A DNA stretch of 64,000 bases from positions 1 to 64,000 of the forward strand of contig VWPU01006252.1 of NCBI GenBank assembly GCA_013398955.1, read 5' to 3'. The translations under genes were made by a program, and so were the position numbers. The stretch's first letter is position 1, and every line of letters begins with the position of its first letter. Shown here in pieces: positions 24,901 to 36,812 of this stretch. This DNA is from Callaeas wilsoni. Taxonomy: Eukaryota > Chordata > Aves > Passeriformes > Callaeidae. The notes under the pieces are model-generated. The model was not told the origin of the DNA. It was given only the letters and a program-made list of their open reading frames with translations, and ran no database searches.

Positions 24901-26850
24901 GTAACAAGATACACTTTCTCTTGGCTAAAACCTGTCTGTCTGGGAGCTGGGAAGCTGAGTGCAGAGAGGGAGGGCATTGCCTGCTCAGCGCTGCCCAGGA
25001 AGGCTCTGTGTGTGGAGAGCAGCCCTGAGCTCCCGGGCAGCTCCGCATCCTGTCACTGCTGCCCTTGGCGCAGTTTGCTCTCGTCACTCGGGTCCCAGCG
25101 GGTACCCAGAGGTGCAGAACCCACCCACTGGAAAGGAGGAGAGAGGCAGAAACAACTGACACAACCTGCAAAGTTTTGCACAGCCTGAGCATGGGTTTTC
25201 AGGAAAGCATTTCTTGATTTATATTGCTCTACGTCTTGTAAGTTCATTACTGAATGTAATGCTTAGATTCTATTTTTTGATATGAACAATTACTTATTTC
25301 TTAGCCAGTCTCTCTTGCAGCCAATAACTATTGTCTCTTTTGTAAACTGCAGCCCCTCTTGTTGCCAGTAATATGTGATTTGGGGGAATGATTTAAATGA
25401 CAAAATGCTAACTTGCAACAACAAAAGAAATGACACAATATAAACTAAGCTTTAATAACTAAAAAGATCTTTAATTAAAATTGCTTTCCATTCAGGGGCT
25501 ACAGTTTTCTTTAACCAGCTCCCCTATGAAAGTTATTACCTAAAGTTTTCATTTTCCCAGTACACAGCTGCAGAAAAGATTTTATTCTGGTGAATGAAGG
25601 GCTGAACAACAGCAAGGACAAAGCTCACTTAAACTAACAATGGAGCCATGGCAAAAGTCATAACCTTCTGCTGTCTTAGGGGAAGCACACTTTCTGAATA
25701 TAATCTCTCTGATTATGCCTAGTATGCAAAATGCAGTTTTATAGCTGCAGCTCAAATAGATTTCAGTATTGCCACTGAATACTAATCACTGATGCAAAAA
25801 ACGTACAGCTCCCTCAAGGCATTTCAAAAATCTTGATTATTTAATCAGTGCTCTTGATTTATAAGGCGAGCTGGTTGATGACTACCAAAATGTGACACAT
25901 TGGACATTATCCAGATGGAATGCCAGTTTTCATTTGAGGTTAAAGAGGTAAAACTCTACAAGAGAGGTTTTCCAGTACCCTGGACCAGAGCTAGAGTTAT
26001 ATCAGATGATAAATAAAACCTGGCAGTTTGGCTTGCACATAATATTAAAACAGAAACTTCACTGAATTGTCAGTTGTAAAATGAAGTAATCAACTTTCTT
26101 TCTGATTATTCTCCATTTCCACTATGGACTTTTTATTTATTTCATGTCTTCCATCTTAATGTCCTCTTACCTTTTTAAACAGCACTACTTTACCTTTTTA
26201 CAAATATACAAGTGGTGAGGGCTGCCTTTTCATAAGCACTAATTTCCCAACCAGCTGGATGCAAAATTTGAACAGTTCAGTTTCTTTTCCTTATAACTAC
26301 ATATATATACACATATATGTATATTTATTTAGTTATTTATTTATGAATTTGAAAATGTTTTTGTATCTACATCTCTATAGAGAAACATAGGCTAAGGTAC
26401 ATATAAATTCTTGCTTTAAAATGCAATGGAATTGCAAAAAAAAATTAAAAATTAAGAAACTGATACATAAGTTACATTCTGAACGGCTTTACTTCTGAGT
26501 TTCTTGGGCTTTTACAGTCCCATGCCCATCTTTAAGTGTCATCAATGATTTTCTGTTAAAGAAGGATCCCATATGAAATTGCCAATGTTTTCTCTATTAA
26601 GATTTCAAAGAGAAGAATTACGTCAGATTGAGACAGCAAATAATTAAATACTTCTTTAGAACCTCATTCCAGGCCTGGCCCCTAGAAGCGAGCATCACTT
26701 TGGGTACACGGTTACATGGATGTAGAGGCCAAATGTTTCAAACGCATCTTGAAGGTGTGGCCCTTGCTAGAAGGGCTATATTCAAAGCAAAGTCACAACT
26801 ACAGAGAAGTATTTTACCCAAATAAATCCCTGTTGGTGCTGCAGGTGGGC
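21933..26850. other. AT-rich non-coding stretch
   Basis: No gene recognised. GC-richer patches at about 23880-24060 and 24940-25150 carry overlapping frames on both strands without identifiable motifs. The rest is AT-rich with several A and T runs. Confidence 0.5.
26298..26345. repeat. AT/ATTT simple repeat
   Basis: An imperfect TA/CATA run (ACATATATATACACATATAT) passes into TATTTATTTAGTTATTTATT. It is an ordinary compound microsatellite. Confidence 0.8.
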
Positions 26851-27285
26851 GGCATCAGCGGAGCACTCAGAGCTGGCAGGGGAGAACCTGGAGGTGGCAG
26901 TGGAGCACTCAGAGGTGGCAGTGGAGCACCTGGAGGTGGCAGTGGAGCACCTGGAGGTGGCAGTGAAGCATCTGGAGGTGGCAGTGGAGCAGCTGGAGGT
27001 GGCAGTGGAGCACTCAGAGGTGGCAGTGGAGAACCTGGATGTGGCAGTGGAGCAGCTGGAGGTGGCAGTGGAGCAGTCAGAGGTGGCAGTGGAGAACCTG
27101 GAGGTGGCAGTGGAGCACTCAGAGGTGGCAGTGGAGCACCCAGAGGTGGCAGTGGAGCACCCAGAGGTGGCAGTGGAGCACTTGGAGGTGGCAGTGGAGC
27201 AGCCGGAGGTGGCAGTGGAGCAGTTGGAGGTGGCAGTGGAGAACCTGGAGGTGGCAGTGGAGCACCCGGAGGTGGCAGCGGTCCC
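26851..27285. repeat. 21-bp minisatellite, open in all six frames
   Basis: Nineteen units in exact 21-bp register start at 26893, 26914 and so on to 27271, preceded by two degenerate units from 26851. Thirteen bases (GGTGGCAGTGGAG) are nearly invariant, while the following eight vary among forms such as CACTCAGA, CACCTGGA, CAGCTGGA, AACCTGGA and CACCCAGA. Because 21 is a multiple of 3 and no unit contains a stop in any frame, frames of 229, 178 and 144 codons (plus) and 243, 183 and 60 codons (minus) cover it. Plus products would be GGGSGAP-like, VAVEHLE-like or WQWSTWR-like. No frame stands out as real. The variable part often forms E-boxes (CACCTG, CAGCTG). The last unit (27271) is degenerate. 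Confidence 0.95.
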
Positions 27286-27325
27286 CAGCCCGTGCCAGCA
27301 CAGCTGTGTCTCAGGGAGCCAGGCC

Positions 27326-27363
27326 GTGCTCTGCCCCAGCCTGTGCTCTGCCCCAGCCTGTGC
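27326..27363. repeat. 17-bp tandem duplication after the minisatellite
   Basis: GTGCTCTGCCCCAGCCT occurs twice in a row (27326-27342 and 27343-27359), followed by a GTGC start of a third copy. It sits about 40 bp beyond the 21-bp array and has an unrelated period. Confidence 0.85.
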
Positions 27364-27821
27364 ACTGTGTGTCCTGGCTATTATTTCTATCCGAGCTACC
27401 AGTGATAAAGCCAATAATGAACTCAGATAACCACAGCCATGGCACGTGGACATGCACCGAGCTCCATGGATAACCCCAGGGAAGGCTGACTTGGAGGTTA
27501 AAACCACCCTCACATCTCAGTGCAATCCTCTCAAGCCTTCTAAACCCAAAATGATGAAAATTATAATCCAAACGTGGGAATTTGGTGGAAAGTTTAACTA
27601 TAAATAAGCATTAAAAGTATGAAAAGTCATCATACCGACACACTGAAAAGTTACTAATACTCATATAACATTGTTTCCATTCCTCATTTTAAAAAGTTTG
27701 CTAGAAAATCCATCAGTCTGGATTCCAACAGCACAACAAAAGGAGTCACAGGAGCGTGTATGGCTCCTGTCCCCACCATACCCCCCAGAGCAGACAGACG
27801 TGCGTGGCAGCTCTGCCCACG

Positions 27822-28370
27822 TCAGCAGCCCCCGTGCCAAACTGCTGCCCCAGCTCTAACACTGACACTGTCACCTCCACATCCAGGCTTTGGTGAAACT
27901 GCAGATTTGTATCCTATTACAAAGACAAAATATTTTACTAACAGCAAGAGTTCACTTATAAAATCTGTGTAGTTTGGGTTTGTGCCCTTTGTAATTCTTT
28001 CTCTGTACATGTAGGTTTCTATCATCTGAAGCTTTTTGAAGGAATATCTCACTTGACTGGACTTCTGGGTAAGACAACCGTGGGGCACTTCAAATAGCTG
28101 CATTATTCCATTTTCTGTCAGCAATCCAAAAAGTCTGCTTGAAACACAGATGGCTACTTCCCTGTCATCATCCACCTCCTCCGCTGATCTCCTCACCATT
28201 TCAACCACATTCTCTGTGTCAGTATCCCTGAGCAGGGAAGCTTTTGCACCTTCTATTTTCGGGGAAGAGCTGCAAGCTGCTACGTGAGGGTGTTTTGATG
28301 GTGGATGAGACAGGCCTGCTGCAGACAGCGCTGCTGGGCGACTGCCTCGGGCTCGGGGTACTGCAGGCAC
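27822..28370 (-). other. Unidentified 182-codon open frame
   Basis: This is the longest open frame outside repeats. The central part (about residues 35-135) has ordinary protein-like composition, including LLRDTDTENVVEMVRRSAEE and ICVSSRLFGLLTENGIMQLF. The ends look like GC-rich non-coding DNA (Ala/Pro/Ser-rich start, Gly-rich end). I recognise no family, signal peptide or membrane segment. One or two exons joined by chance open sequence, a processed pseudogene fragment, or pure chance are all possible. There is no promoter or clear splice evidence. A frame of this length is near the upper limit of what chance allows in 64 kb. Confidence 0.15.
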
Positions 28371-31300
28371 AATGTCATAAATATATCACCGGTCCTCCCA
28401 GGCCTTGTGCCATGAGTACAGCACGACAAAAATAGCTTGAAGGGATTGTGTCCCCACGTTCCAGTCTTGCATGGCAGCAGCCACGCAGCAGGAAAAACAC
28501 TGGAGCCAGAACTTGTCAGTGCAGGTTAGTGGCTGCCCTGCAGGAGAGACTGCTGGGCAAATCATAACCCCAAAAGAGATGGGAATCTCTGTTTACACAG
28601 AAAATGACACCATTGCTCCTCCAGTCTTGTCCTTCCCCCATGTCCCACGCAGCCTCACTACATGCAGCCGGGTCAAGGCATCAAAAAGCCATTTCTAAAA
28701 TGCTCCATAGGTTTTGAGCCTAGAATAGGGCATCAAGAATATTCTGCTACTACCACGCCTTTCTGTTTCTGCTGTTTAAATTTCAATTCTCCTTTGCTGG
28801 ATCTAGCTAAGCAAAGTTACAGTCAGTTCTGGATGCATCTGGACCATGAATGGGAAGTCTCTGTGCAACACCTCTGGTATAAAGTCACCAGAACATCGAC
28901 TGCCACCAACTTCTCTACGTCCTGCAACAGTCACATGTTGTATAATCAGTTATTCACTCTTAACCCTTCTACTTCCCTCTTCATTCTATATGTACCTCTC
29001 CACCTTCTCAAACTACTTTTTTTTAAAATTAAAAAACTCTAAAACATTCTTGGCAAAGCATCTCATAAGAATTACCTAGTGGATGGGGTTTGTGGCTAAC
29101 AGAACAGGACAGAAAATGATCTGAATTCCATGCACCTGACACCAGCAGAAGTCTACAGATCCATCAGGTCAGGACAGAGAGATGATGTATTTCAAGAAAA
29201 TTTGGACTACTACTTTTAACGTGTGGGTGAGTTTACAGGAAAGCTGAAAACATCATTATTCTTACCTGTTGTTAAACCAACATCAATGCAAAAATCTATG
29301 TTTAAAGGACTTTTCTGTTTCTTTGCTGCACCCTACACTGCTGCACCTGAAAAAAGAACTTGGCATATTTTTCCAGTTGACAATGCAACTGTGGGAGGAA
29401 AGATCACAGATTTTCTGTTCTTCTGAGAAGCTGGGTTTAAATACATGCTCAGCATTTCTGACTCCAAATAAAAAACTTTTTACAGAAGTAAAAAGCAGTA
29501 TCCTATATCGCCTCACAAAATTCTGCTTCACAAAAATTACCGACAGTAACATCAAAAAGATAAAAAATTGTACCTGAAAGCATTATACACAGACATAGGA
29601 TTTTTAGTGCAAATACTAATAAATTCCTATTTTCAACAGTTATGTTGATTCCAATCTGTGTCCCACATGTAGGGGTATCCTTTTTGAATACAGGTAGTAG
29701 GAAAACAGACTATTCCTTTCCAGAATTTATGCATGCACCATATATCATTAAAATAGAAAGTAGCAATAAATTGACTTTATTAGTGGGAAACCTACAATTT
29801 TTTTAGGATAACAAAAGGGCAATAACATTTCAGTCACTGGGAAATGTGAATGTTTCTGAAAATATACTGCAATATATGCATTAAAAGTAGGGAGAGATAA
29901 TGTCTCCTTTCAGACAGATTATTCTGATTTTCAAGGACAGAGAACTGAGACTTTATTCCTTCAGTTTACACACACACCTTTGTTAGAACTAATAACCCAC
30001 TTCAAAGGCAAGAAGTTTCATAGTAGTTAATTATGTGGCCTCTAACATGTCATGCTGATTGAATTCATATGATCTTATATATATGGACATCAAAAGCCCT
30101 TTATTTTTTCTTAATTAGAAACATAGATTCAATGCAACTTGCCGAGAAAATAAATTAAATCCATATACATCACCTCTGAGCAATAGCCCTGATTGAACAG
30201 GGCTGTTTAAATCTCTGTGGTTGGCAGAGTTCATCAGTGAATTTGTTTACAAAGTGGAAAGAATGAGATGCTGTCAAAGAATGAAAAATAAAAGCTAGAT
30301 TTCTTGGAAAGGAGACATCTGTCTTTTTCTATTTGTGAATGCTGATGAGCAGGGTTTAAGGAGGGCTAATGTCATCCATTCATCTTAATTAAAGAGTTAA
30401 TTGCTCGTGTATCCTGATTTGGTTAGCTGATCTTAGTAACATGAGAAGCGTTTGCTTCCATGTATTTTATTGACCGCTGTAATGACATCATCAGTGCGAC
30501 CCAGGATTTATTCCTGCCTCAGCCTAAACTCGTAACTTTAATAGCCTCCTACATGATAAAACTTTCAAGAGGAAAGGAGTTCTTTAGCATGGTACAGAAT
30601 ACCGAGAGGTCTGTTCAGACCCTGTTAAAATGTCTCAGTTCAGCTGTCATTGAAGTATTACTTCAAAGTCTAGAGTCACGAAGATAAGTAAAAAGTAATT
30701 TTAAAGACTAGTTCTTGGCAAATGTATATATGGAAATAGCATAAACCATCTAAAAATCGCATATCAAATATAAGCAAGAGACTTATTACTATTCCATTTT
30801 TCCCATCTGTAGTCATAGTCAGGTAAGCACTGACACAAAAACAGACAGGTGAGGTTCACAGCATATTCTAGGGATTAAACACCAAATTGGTTTAGTCCTG
30901 TGTTTTACAACACAAAGAGGGGAAACTCAGATCTAAATGAAGACCAGTTAAGTAACTAGAAAGTCTCTGAGGTTTTTCTCTCCAAGGTCTTTAACATTTA
31001 CTGCAATTCCTGATGTTATTTCTTAAAGATTCTTCACAAATATTAAATTAAATTTTACACAAGAGGAAAATGGACAGTACTGGTGCTTTTTGATTGATCA
31101 ACTATGTGGTACTTAAAAATTAAATAAAAGAACCCATTACAAAACATAATACATTGTATTCGCTTATCCTGGTAATGAGCCTTCAGAACCAATCTATTCA
31201 TGTTCTGCTGCTTCCAGGGGATCAATTCCTGTTGCTAATAACACCCATAACTTACACAAAGGGTGGAACAGCCTCTGAGAAGCACCACACACCAAACATA

Positions 31301-32154
31301 ACTCACTGTAACACAGGCACGCTTGCTGTGAGCACACACGTGGTTTGGGAACCGTTGCAGGGTAGCTCCTGTGCACTCTCCTGAAGTATCTAGAAGGCGC
31401 TAGGAGCACTGTGCTAAGGTGCTACAGCTCATCCAGTTCTCTGTACTTCACAGTGGACTTGGCTTTGAGGGGGTTTTTATGCAGTTTAGGCTTTTCAGAC
31501 GACTGGTTCAGAGACCAGTACTGGCTCCTGTGCTTTCTCTGACAGACAGGAGACTGTAACACTGATGGGGCTTCCATGTTTTCTCACAAGTCTTTATGTG
31601 ATGAACACAAAAATACATTGCCCCTCTCACGGAATAGCACCAGGCAAGTCCAGGACACGGAACTGAGTATGGTGCAGTGGGCTCACGTTACCAGAACAAG
31701 GCAGCCAGCCCCAGAAGAGGGACCAGTCCGCCTGTGGCAGCCTGCTGCTGCCCCCAAACCAGCCAGCCCTGCTGAGAAGTCACAGGATCATGCTTCACAA
31801 GCTGCTCTCCTTTTGGGTGTCCAGCTCGATGCCATGTGGCTCAGGACACCCCTCCAGCCAGCCCATGCACCTCTACAATCACACAGGAGTTTGTCATGGA
31901 TAAAGGGAGCAGCAGATTTGTTGGCTGTCACCAACTCTACGACTGCCTGCATGAGTGACCTTTAACCAGTGGTTTCAGCTCACTCTGTCCCGGTTATTCC
32001 CCAAACCGCCTGTATCTCCTCTCAGAGACTCCTGGAGATTCATTCATGGTAAGGTTCCGGCTGTGAGTTAAGCACTGCTGTTATTTCTGAATGATTCCCT
32101 GCTGGAAAAGGCAGCATGAACAATGTGTGGGGTTACAAACAGGGGAGAGGACAA
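28371..32154. other. AT-rich non-coding stretch
   Basis: No gene recognised. The segment at 30361-30690 combines TTAATTAA (30385-30392), a second TTAATT (30397-30402) and a 75-codon frame. It has the look of conserved non-coding sequence with homeodomain sites, but this is inference from composition. About 31640-31900 is GC-richer and open in one plus frame (129 codons) without recognisable motifs. Confidence 0.45.
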
Positions 32155-32340
32155 CTGAGGCTGGATGAGACCTGAGGGAGTTGTCTGTCCCAGCCCTGAG
32201 CTCAACACAGGGGTTGTTCCAGTCTTGAAAGAATGCAGGGATGGACACTCAGCCTGTCTGGGAAACCTGCTCCACTGCTGGACTGCCCTCAGAGTGAGGA
32301 TATTTTTCTTTATGTCAAGGCTCATGGATATGGAGAAGGT
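32155..32340 (-). mobile_element. CR1 LINE fragment (ORF2 C-terminal region)
   Basis: The minus strand reads SLDIKKNILTLRAVQQWSRF followed by PRQAECPSLHSFKTG. This corresponds to the end of the CR1 ORF2 protein, where an LDxRKxFFTxRxVxxWNxLP-like motif precedes SLxxFKxxLD. The plus-strand text (GGCTGGATGAGACCTGAGGG, CAGCCTGTCTGGGAAACCTG) agrees with the reverse complement of the CR1 3' part. Decay is substantial and both ends are approximate. Confidence 0.8.
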
Positions 32341-32412
32341 GCCATGACCTTCAGAATTTCTCACTACAATTTAGATGTTACTCATCATCTTTTGCAGGTC
32401 AGCTCCAGTTAA

Positions 32413-32425
32413 TTTTTTTTTTTTT
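32413..32425. repeat. Poly-T run
   Basis: Thirteen T follow the CR1 fragment by some 70 bases. It is a simple homopolymer of no identified function. Confidence 0.8.
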
Positions 32426-32820
32426 AATTAAAGATTATTCCAGTTTTATTTACACACCAAGAAAACTACTCATTCAACCTTTCTTCATATACTTCAGTCT
32501 GTTTAGTGCAGAATCCCTAAGAAGAATTACAAGAATAAAACTAATAAACCGCTCTGGCATTTGGAACCCTGTGGAACAGCATTGCAGAATCCCTTTTTCA
32601 TCAGCCAGGGCACAGTCACCTCCCGACAGTGCTGTGCACAGGCAGCTGCAGCCCTGGCAGGAATCCTGAGCTCCCAAGTGCCGGACACCCATTCCTGAGC
32701 TCGGAGATCCCCGTGCCGCGCTCCTGCCCGGGTCGCTCTGAGGGGTGGTGTAGTAACCAGGGAATTGCTCACACCATGTCAGAGCCTTCAAACCCGCCCA
32801 GGGCTCTTCCAAAATATTAA

Positions 32821-32825
32821 ACATA
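32821..32825. other. Target-site duplication, left copy
   Basis: ACATA directly precedes the TG that opens the LTR and is repeated directly after the closing CA at 33412-33416. Five bases is the length typical of ERVL-type integrations. Confidence 0.7.
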
Positions 32826-33411
32826 TGTATTGGGTCTGATCAAGGTAAAGCTCACAGCCCTGACAGTGCTGTGCTTTGCATTGGTAGCTGGATGGGTGCT
32901 GATAACAGGGCAGTGTTTTGGCTACTGCCGGGCAGCACTGTCCCTCTGATGTTCCTTCCCCCATCGAAGAGGATGGGGGTGGCCAAGGTCCTGGGAGGGG
33001 ATACAGCCAGGCCAGCTGACCCAAATTAGCCAAAGGGATATTCNNNNNNNNNNNNNNNNNNNNNNNNNNNNNNNNNNNNNNAAAAGCTAAGGGAGAGAGG
33101 AGGAAGGGGGGATATTTGTGTGTTTTCACTGACTGGCCTCTGGAGCAACCGTTACGTGTGCTGAGGCCCTGCTGCCCGGGAGGTATCTGGACATCGCTGC
33201 CCATGGGAAGTAGAGATTGATCCTTTGGGTTTTTTTCTCTTTTGCTTGCGCGCGCAGACCTTGCTTTGCTCTTTGCTTCATACTGTAATAAAACTGCCTT
33301 ATCTCACCCTACTGGCCGTGCTCCAGCTTATTCTCCCTGTCCCAGCAGGAGAGGGCAGTGATAGAGCGACTGAGTGGGCACTTGGCGCCTAGCCAGGGTC
33401 AACCCACTACA
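32826..33411 (+). mobile_element. Solo LTR of an avian endogenous retrovirus (ERVL-like)
   Basis: The segment opens TGTATTGGGT and closes ACCCACTACA, an imperfect terminal inverted repeat (9 of 10 positions) with canonical TG and CA ends. It is flanked by the 5-bp repeat ACATA. The interior carries GGACACAGCC-like text (GGGATACAGCC), CCAAAGGGATATTC just before the gap, a CTTGCGCGCGCAGACCTTGC block, and AATAAA at 33287-33292 as the likely polyadenylation signal. This order fits the ERVL-type LTRs widespread in birds, recalled without a search. No gag, pol or env sequence lies on either side, so it is a solo LTR left by LTR-LTR recombination. The U3 region that should hold its TATA box is replaced by the assembly gap. 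Confidence 0.85.
33044..33081. other. Assembly gap (38 N)
   Basis: Thirty-eight unknown bases interrupt the LTR directly after GGGATATTC, where members of this family usually carry the promoter core. It is the only run of unknown bases in the window. Confidence 0.99.
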
Positions 33412-35250
33412 ACATACAAGTCAGTGGCCTTGGAAACACTTTTATTTAACTGTAACTTTTTTATTAATTTGAAGTCTTTTCCGTTATCTCCAGTTTCTTT
33501 GTTTTCTCATGCCTACGCATAAACTGCCAAGCTATTTCATAAACACCTGGAAAAACTAAAAATATCCTTGGACATAGACTGGACTAGGAGTAGTGACTGT
33601 CCCTTCTGAAAGCTACTTTATATAACATTAGAATAGAATGTCACTAAAGAGAAAAGTGCAACATTTTGTTGTTCAGTGGAAACACCTTAGATAATGCTGA
33701 AATAAAATCTCTAGTGGCTTGTGAAGCAGTCGGTTCAGTTGTTTAGCAATAACACCTTTTGATTTGTAAAGCTTCTACAATACCTAAAATAACCTAAAAG
33801 AAGAAAGTTTAAAAAGTTTTCTCTAACTAGCTAAAACCACCTGCTGTAGCTTGAATCAAGTAAAAGTTCCTAAGAACAACCTTCTTTCGAGATAACACAT
33901 TTTTGAATTACTACACTGTAATTTTTGCACACTGCATCAGGCAATGGCTACTGCAACTTCTTACAACATTACCAGCTTCCTAATAAACATGTGCATGAAG
34001 CGGAACAGGGCATAGGAGTTATAATTCTTTGGCTGTGCCTGGTAACATAAACAGGTCTGATACCATCAGAGGAAGAATTGAGGAATTAAACCCTCCAAAA
34101 GACTGATGTAAAGGATTGGACATGGTAAAAAAGATGGTGAAAAGAGGCTGCTAAGAAATAGAACAACATTCAGGAGAGATGCAATAGATCCACAAATGGA
34201 AATAAACATAACCATGAGAAAATGCTTTATCAACGTAAGAGCTACAATGGAGCTGTGAATTTCAAAAGAAGCAAAAACTGATTTTGAAGAAAAAACCAGC
34301 ATGGTAGGTAGGACTTCAAAGACTTCACTATAATAGATAGAAATGAACAATACAGAAAATACAAAAGAGAGACAAAAAAATCCCACTAAGACCAAGATCA
34401 ACTTACTCTACGTCCCTGCTATAACCCTGTTAACCCTTTGATGCCAATGCTGTGGAACCATTTTAGTGATTAGAGACAATAAATATTTCAGCAGCACAGC
34501 AGTTCCAACCCTGCACCCCTGGAGTATCTCTGGCAGCACCTGCACTTCCCTCCCCGGCTGGAAGGCACAACAGCTCCCCTGCCCAGCCCTTCTTCGTCCT
34601 GCTCCCAGCCCTACCCAGAGAATGCACAATTGCCTTGCCACAGAGAAGCCACACAGTCACCGTGCCCTGGGTGGAAAGCACACTCGATATTGTATTTCCA
34701 ATTGCAGAGAACAGGAAACAATGCATTCAAAAGAGGGGCACGGAACAGGTAATTTACATGTCAGAGTGGTTCAAGGATAGAAGATGCAGCTAGTACATAA
34801 AATACCAGTTTTCTATGTTCAGGAACAGCTACAAAAAAAAAAAAATTAACTTGATTAAAGGTAAACAGCACATAAAGCTACGGTTTCTTGCAAAACACAC
34901 TGCAGTATTCTTGTGTATTGGTTCTGAATCATTGACATGAGGAAGATTTTTTTCCCACTGGCCTTAGCAGAACAGAACTAGCTAGTAATGGACTAAAAGT
35001 TTTCTTCTTGGAAATTTCAAAATAGTTTTGACTCCTGGGAGAATACATAGTGCCATTGGTCTACAGTAAGACAGGATGGAGAAACGGAGTTTAAATGGTG
35101 CTGGGGAAGCTGAAAATGAACTGCATAACATAAAAAAATATAGATAGAAAAAAATATTTAAGCAAAAAAAAAGATTGAAGTCTAACGCTACAAGAAAACA
35201 GAAATGAAATTTTCATGGAATTTACTTTTTGATATCTTTGCACCTGGATT
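33412..35250. other. AT-rich non-coding stretch
   Basis: The right target duplication (ACATA, 33412-33416) begins it. No gene recognised. A minus frame of 111 codons at 34066-34401 is Phe/Leu/Ser-rich because of AT-rich composition. A GC-richer patch at 34500-34630 is open on both strands and carries no motif. Confidence 0.5.
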
Positions 35251-35294
35251 TCTTTTCTTTTGTTGGCTGCTTTTCCAGCCAACAAAAGAAAAGA
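35251..35294. other. Perfect hairpin, 19-bp stem, 6-base loop
   Basis: TCTTTTCTTTTGTTGGCTG (35251-35269) is followed by CTTTTC and then the exact reverse complement CAGCCAACAAAAGAAAAGA (35276-35294). There are no mismatches in 19 pairs. The left strand is pyrimidine-rich. No repeats or element ends flank it. Confidence 0.9.
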
Positions 35295-36812
35295 CAAAAG
35301 GCTTCCAGACAGAGGGCTTCACAAACTTCTCACGGAGGAAATATTTATCATGATTCATGCACCTCTAAATGCCTGTTTCAATCCTCTTTTTCAAATAATT
35401 TTTGTAACCACTGGAAAAGTGTGTACTGTTTTGCTCCAGTATATAGTAAGCTGTAAAAACCAAATTGTGTTTACAGCAGAACCAGATTTTCTATTATTTC
35501 AGACAGTATTTTCACAGAAAAACCTTTACATGTCATTACTAATGCCATTACAACCCTCTCTAGCTGCCCCCAAGACCTAGCTGTTTTGTAGCAGTCAATA
35601 TTTGACATCTTAGTTTGCAAGCTCAGAAAAAGCCAAGAGAACAGAAACCGTCCTGTCAGAAAAAAAAGAATGGCTTCAGAAGCTGGTAAATATATCACAT
35701 TTCTCTGGCGATGTGATCAAAATCGGAATGTTTGAATCAAGAGTTGCCTGCTTAGTGATTAATTCCAGATGTCAATACCAAGAGGTACCTGCAAGGCAAT
35801 TAGCACTGTACTTGCCTAAATGTCACCGCACTGTAAATACAGAATGGAAATAAATAGACAGATTGGCCTGGTGCATGTTGTTTGGATCTGGAACAGGAAT
35901 CGGGGAAATGTGGTTCCTAACCGAGCCAATTTTTCATTCTGTACTGCTGATATGCTACAAAAGATTTCTCTCTTTCTTTTTTCCTGGAATATTGGGAGGT
36001 TAGTGCCACCCAACTCTGAGAATGCCACGTGGTGATCCTTACTAACCAAAGCCATCGTCATAATGATGAATCCCAGCAACATGGAAAAACAAACAAGAAG
36101 GAGCCTACAGAAATTTCTGCAGGTAGGGCTGTAAATGTTCAGACTGAGGTAGAATTTTGTTTGCCACTGGAACCCAAATTGATAATTTTTATGATATGCT
36201 TTACAGCAGCTGTTTACTTTGATAATAATTTTCTGTCCTGTCTGCCCCAATTTAGAGTCATGTGAGTGACTGAGAAGGGAATCACAGCTACAGGCTGAGA
36301 GCTAAGGAGCAGACAAATAGAGGCTGACATCACTGCTGTGCAAGACTAAATATATATTACTATTATAGCTATCAAACTGATATTGCATAGTTTAACTTCT
36401 ATAAAAGGGGAAAAAATAACACTGACCACCCTCCTCCACACCTTTTGGGGATTCAGTCATGTTCCTTCAGTAGATTAAAAGCTGGAAAGTAATTGTTTCT
36501 AAAGACTGAGAGGGGGTCTTTTGTTTTCATCACATAGCCAAGATTTTATTTTTTCCAATATTTTTCTCCTTTTAACTATAACATATTAGCTGCTGGTGGC
36601 CTTTGAAAACTAGAGGATCAGATAATGCTGGCTCTCCTTCTTTCCATCTGCTAGCCTGCATAATAAGAAAACGAACATATATATTATTTTTTTTTTAAAC
36701 TAATTAGTACAGATGCAAGAATCTCATGGCCATGAAGAGTTTTGTGACAGAACTGCTCTGTTAAAGCTCGTCTATAGATTTGGAAATCCTTTCATTAGTA
36801 GCACATGCTAAA
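35295..36812. other. AT-rich non-coding stretch
   Basis: Overlapping frames up to 144 codons occur on both strands at 35816-36265, but none shows a recognisable motif or strand preference. No repeats were identified. Confidence 0.45.

Noticed and set aside
26716..27513. Proteins rich in GGGSGA, STATS, PLPPP or VAVEH repeats
   Set aside because: All six frames of the 21-bp array are open, so none is supported over the others, and none has a recognisable non-repeat domain.
32788..33204. 138-residue minus-strand ORF
   Set aside because: It runs through the 38-base N gap and antisense through the LTR, so it is not a real frame.
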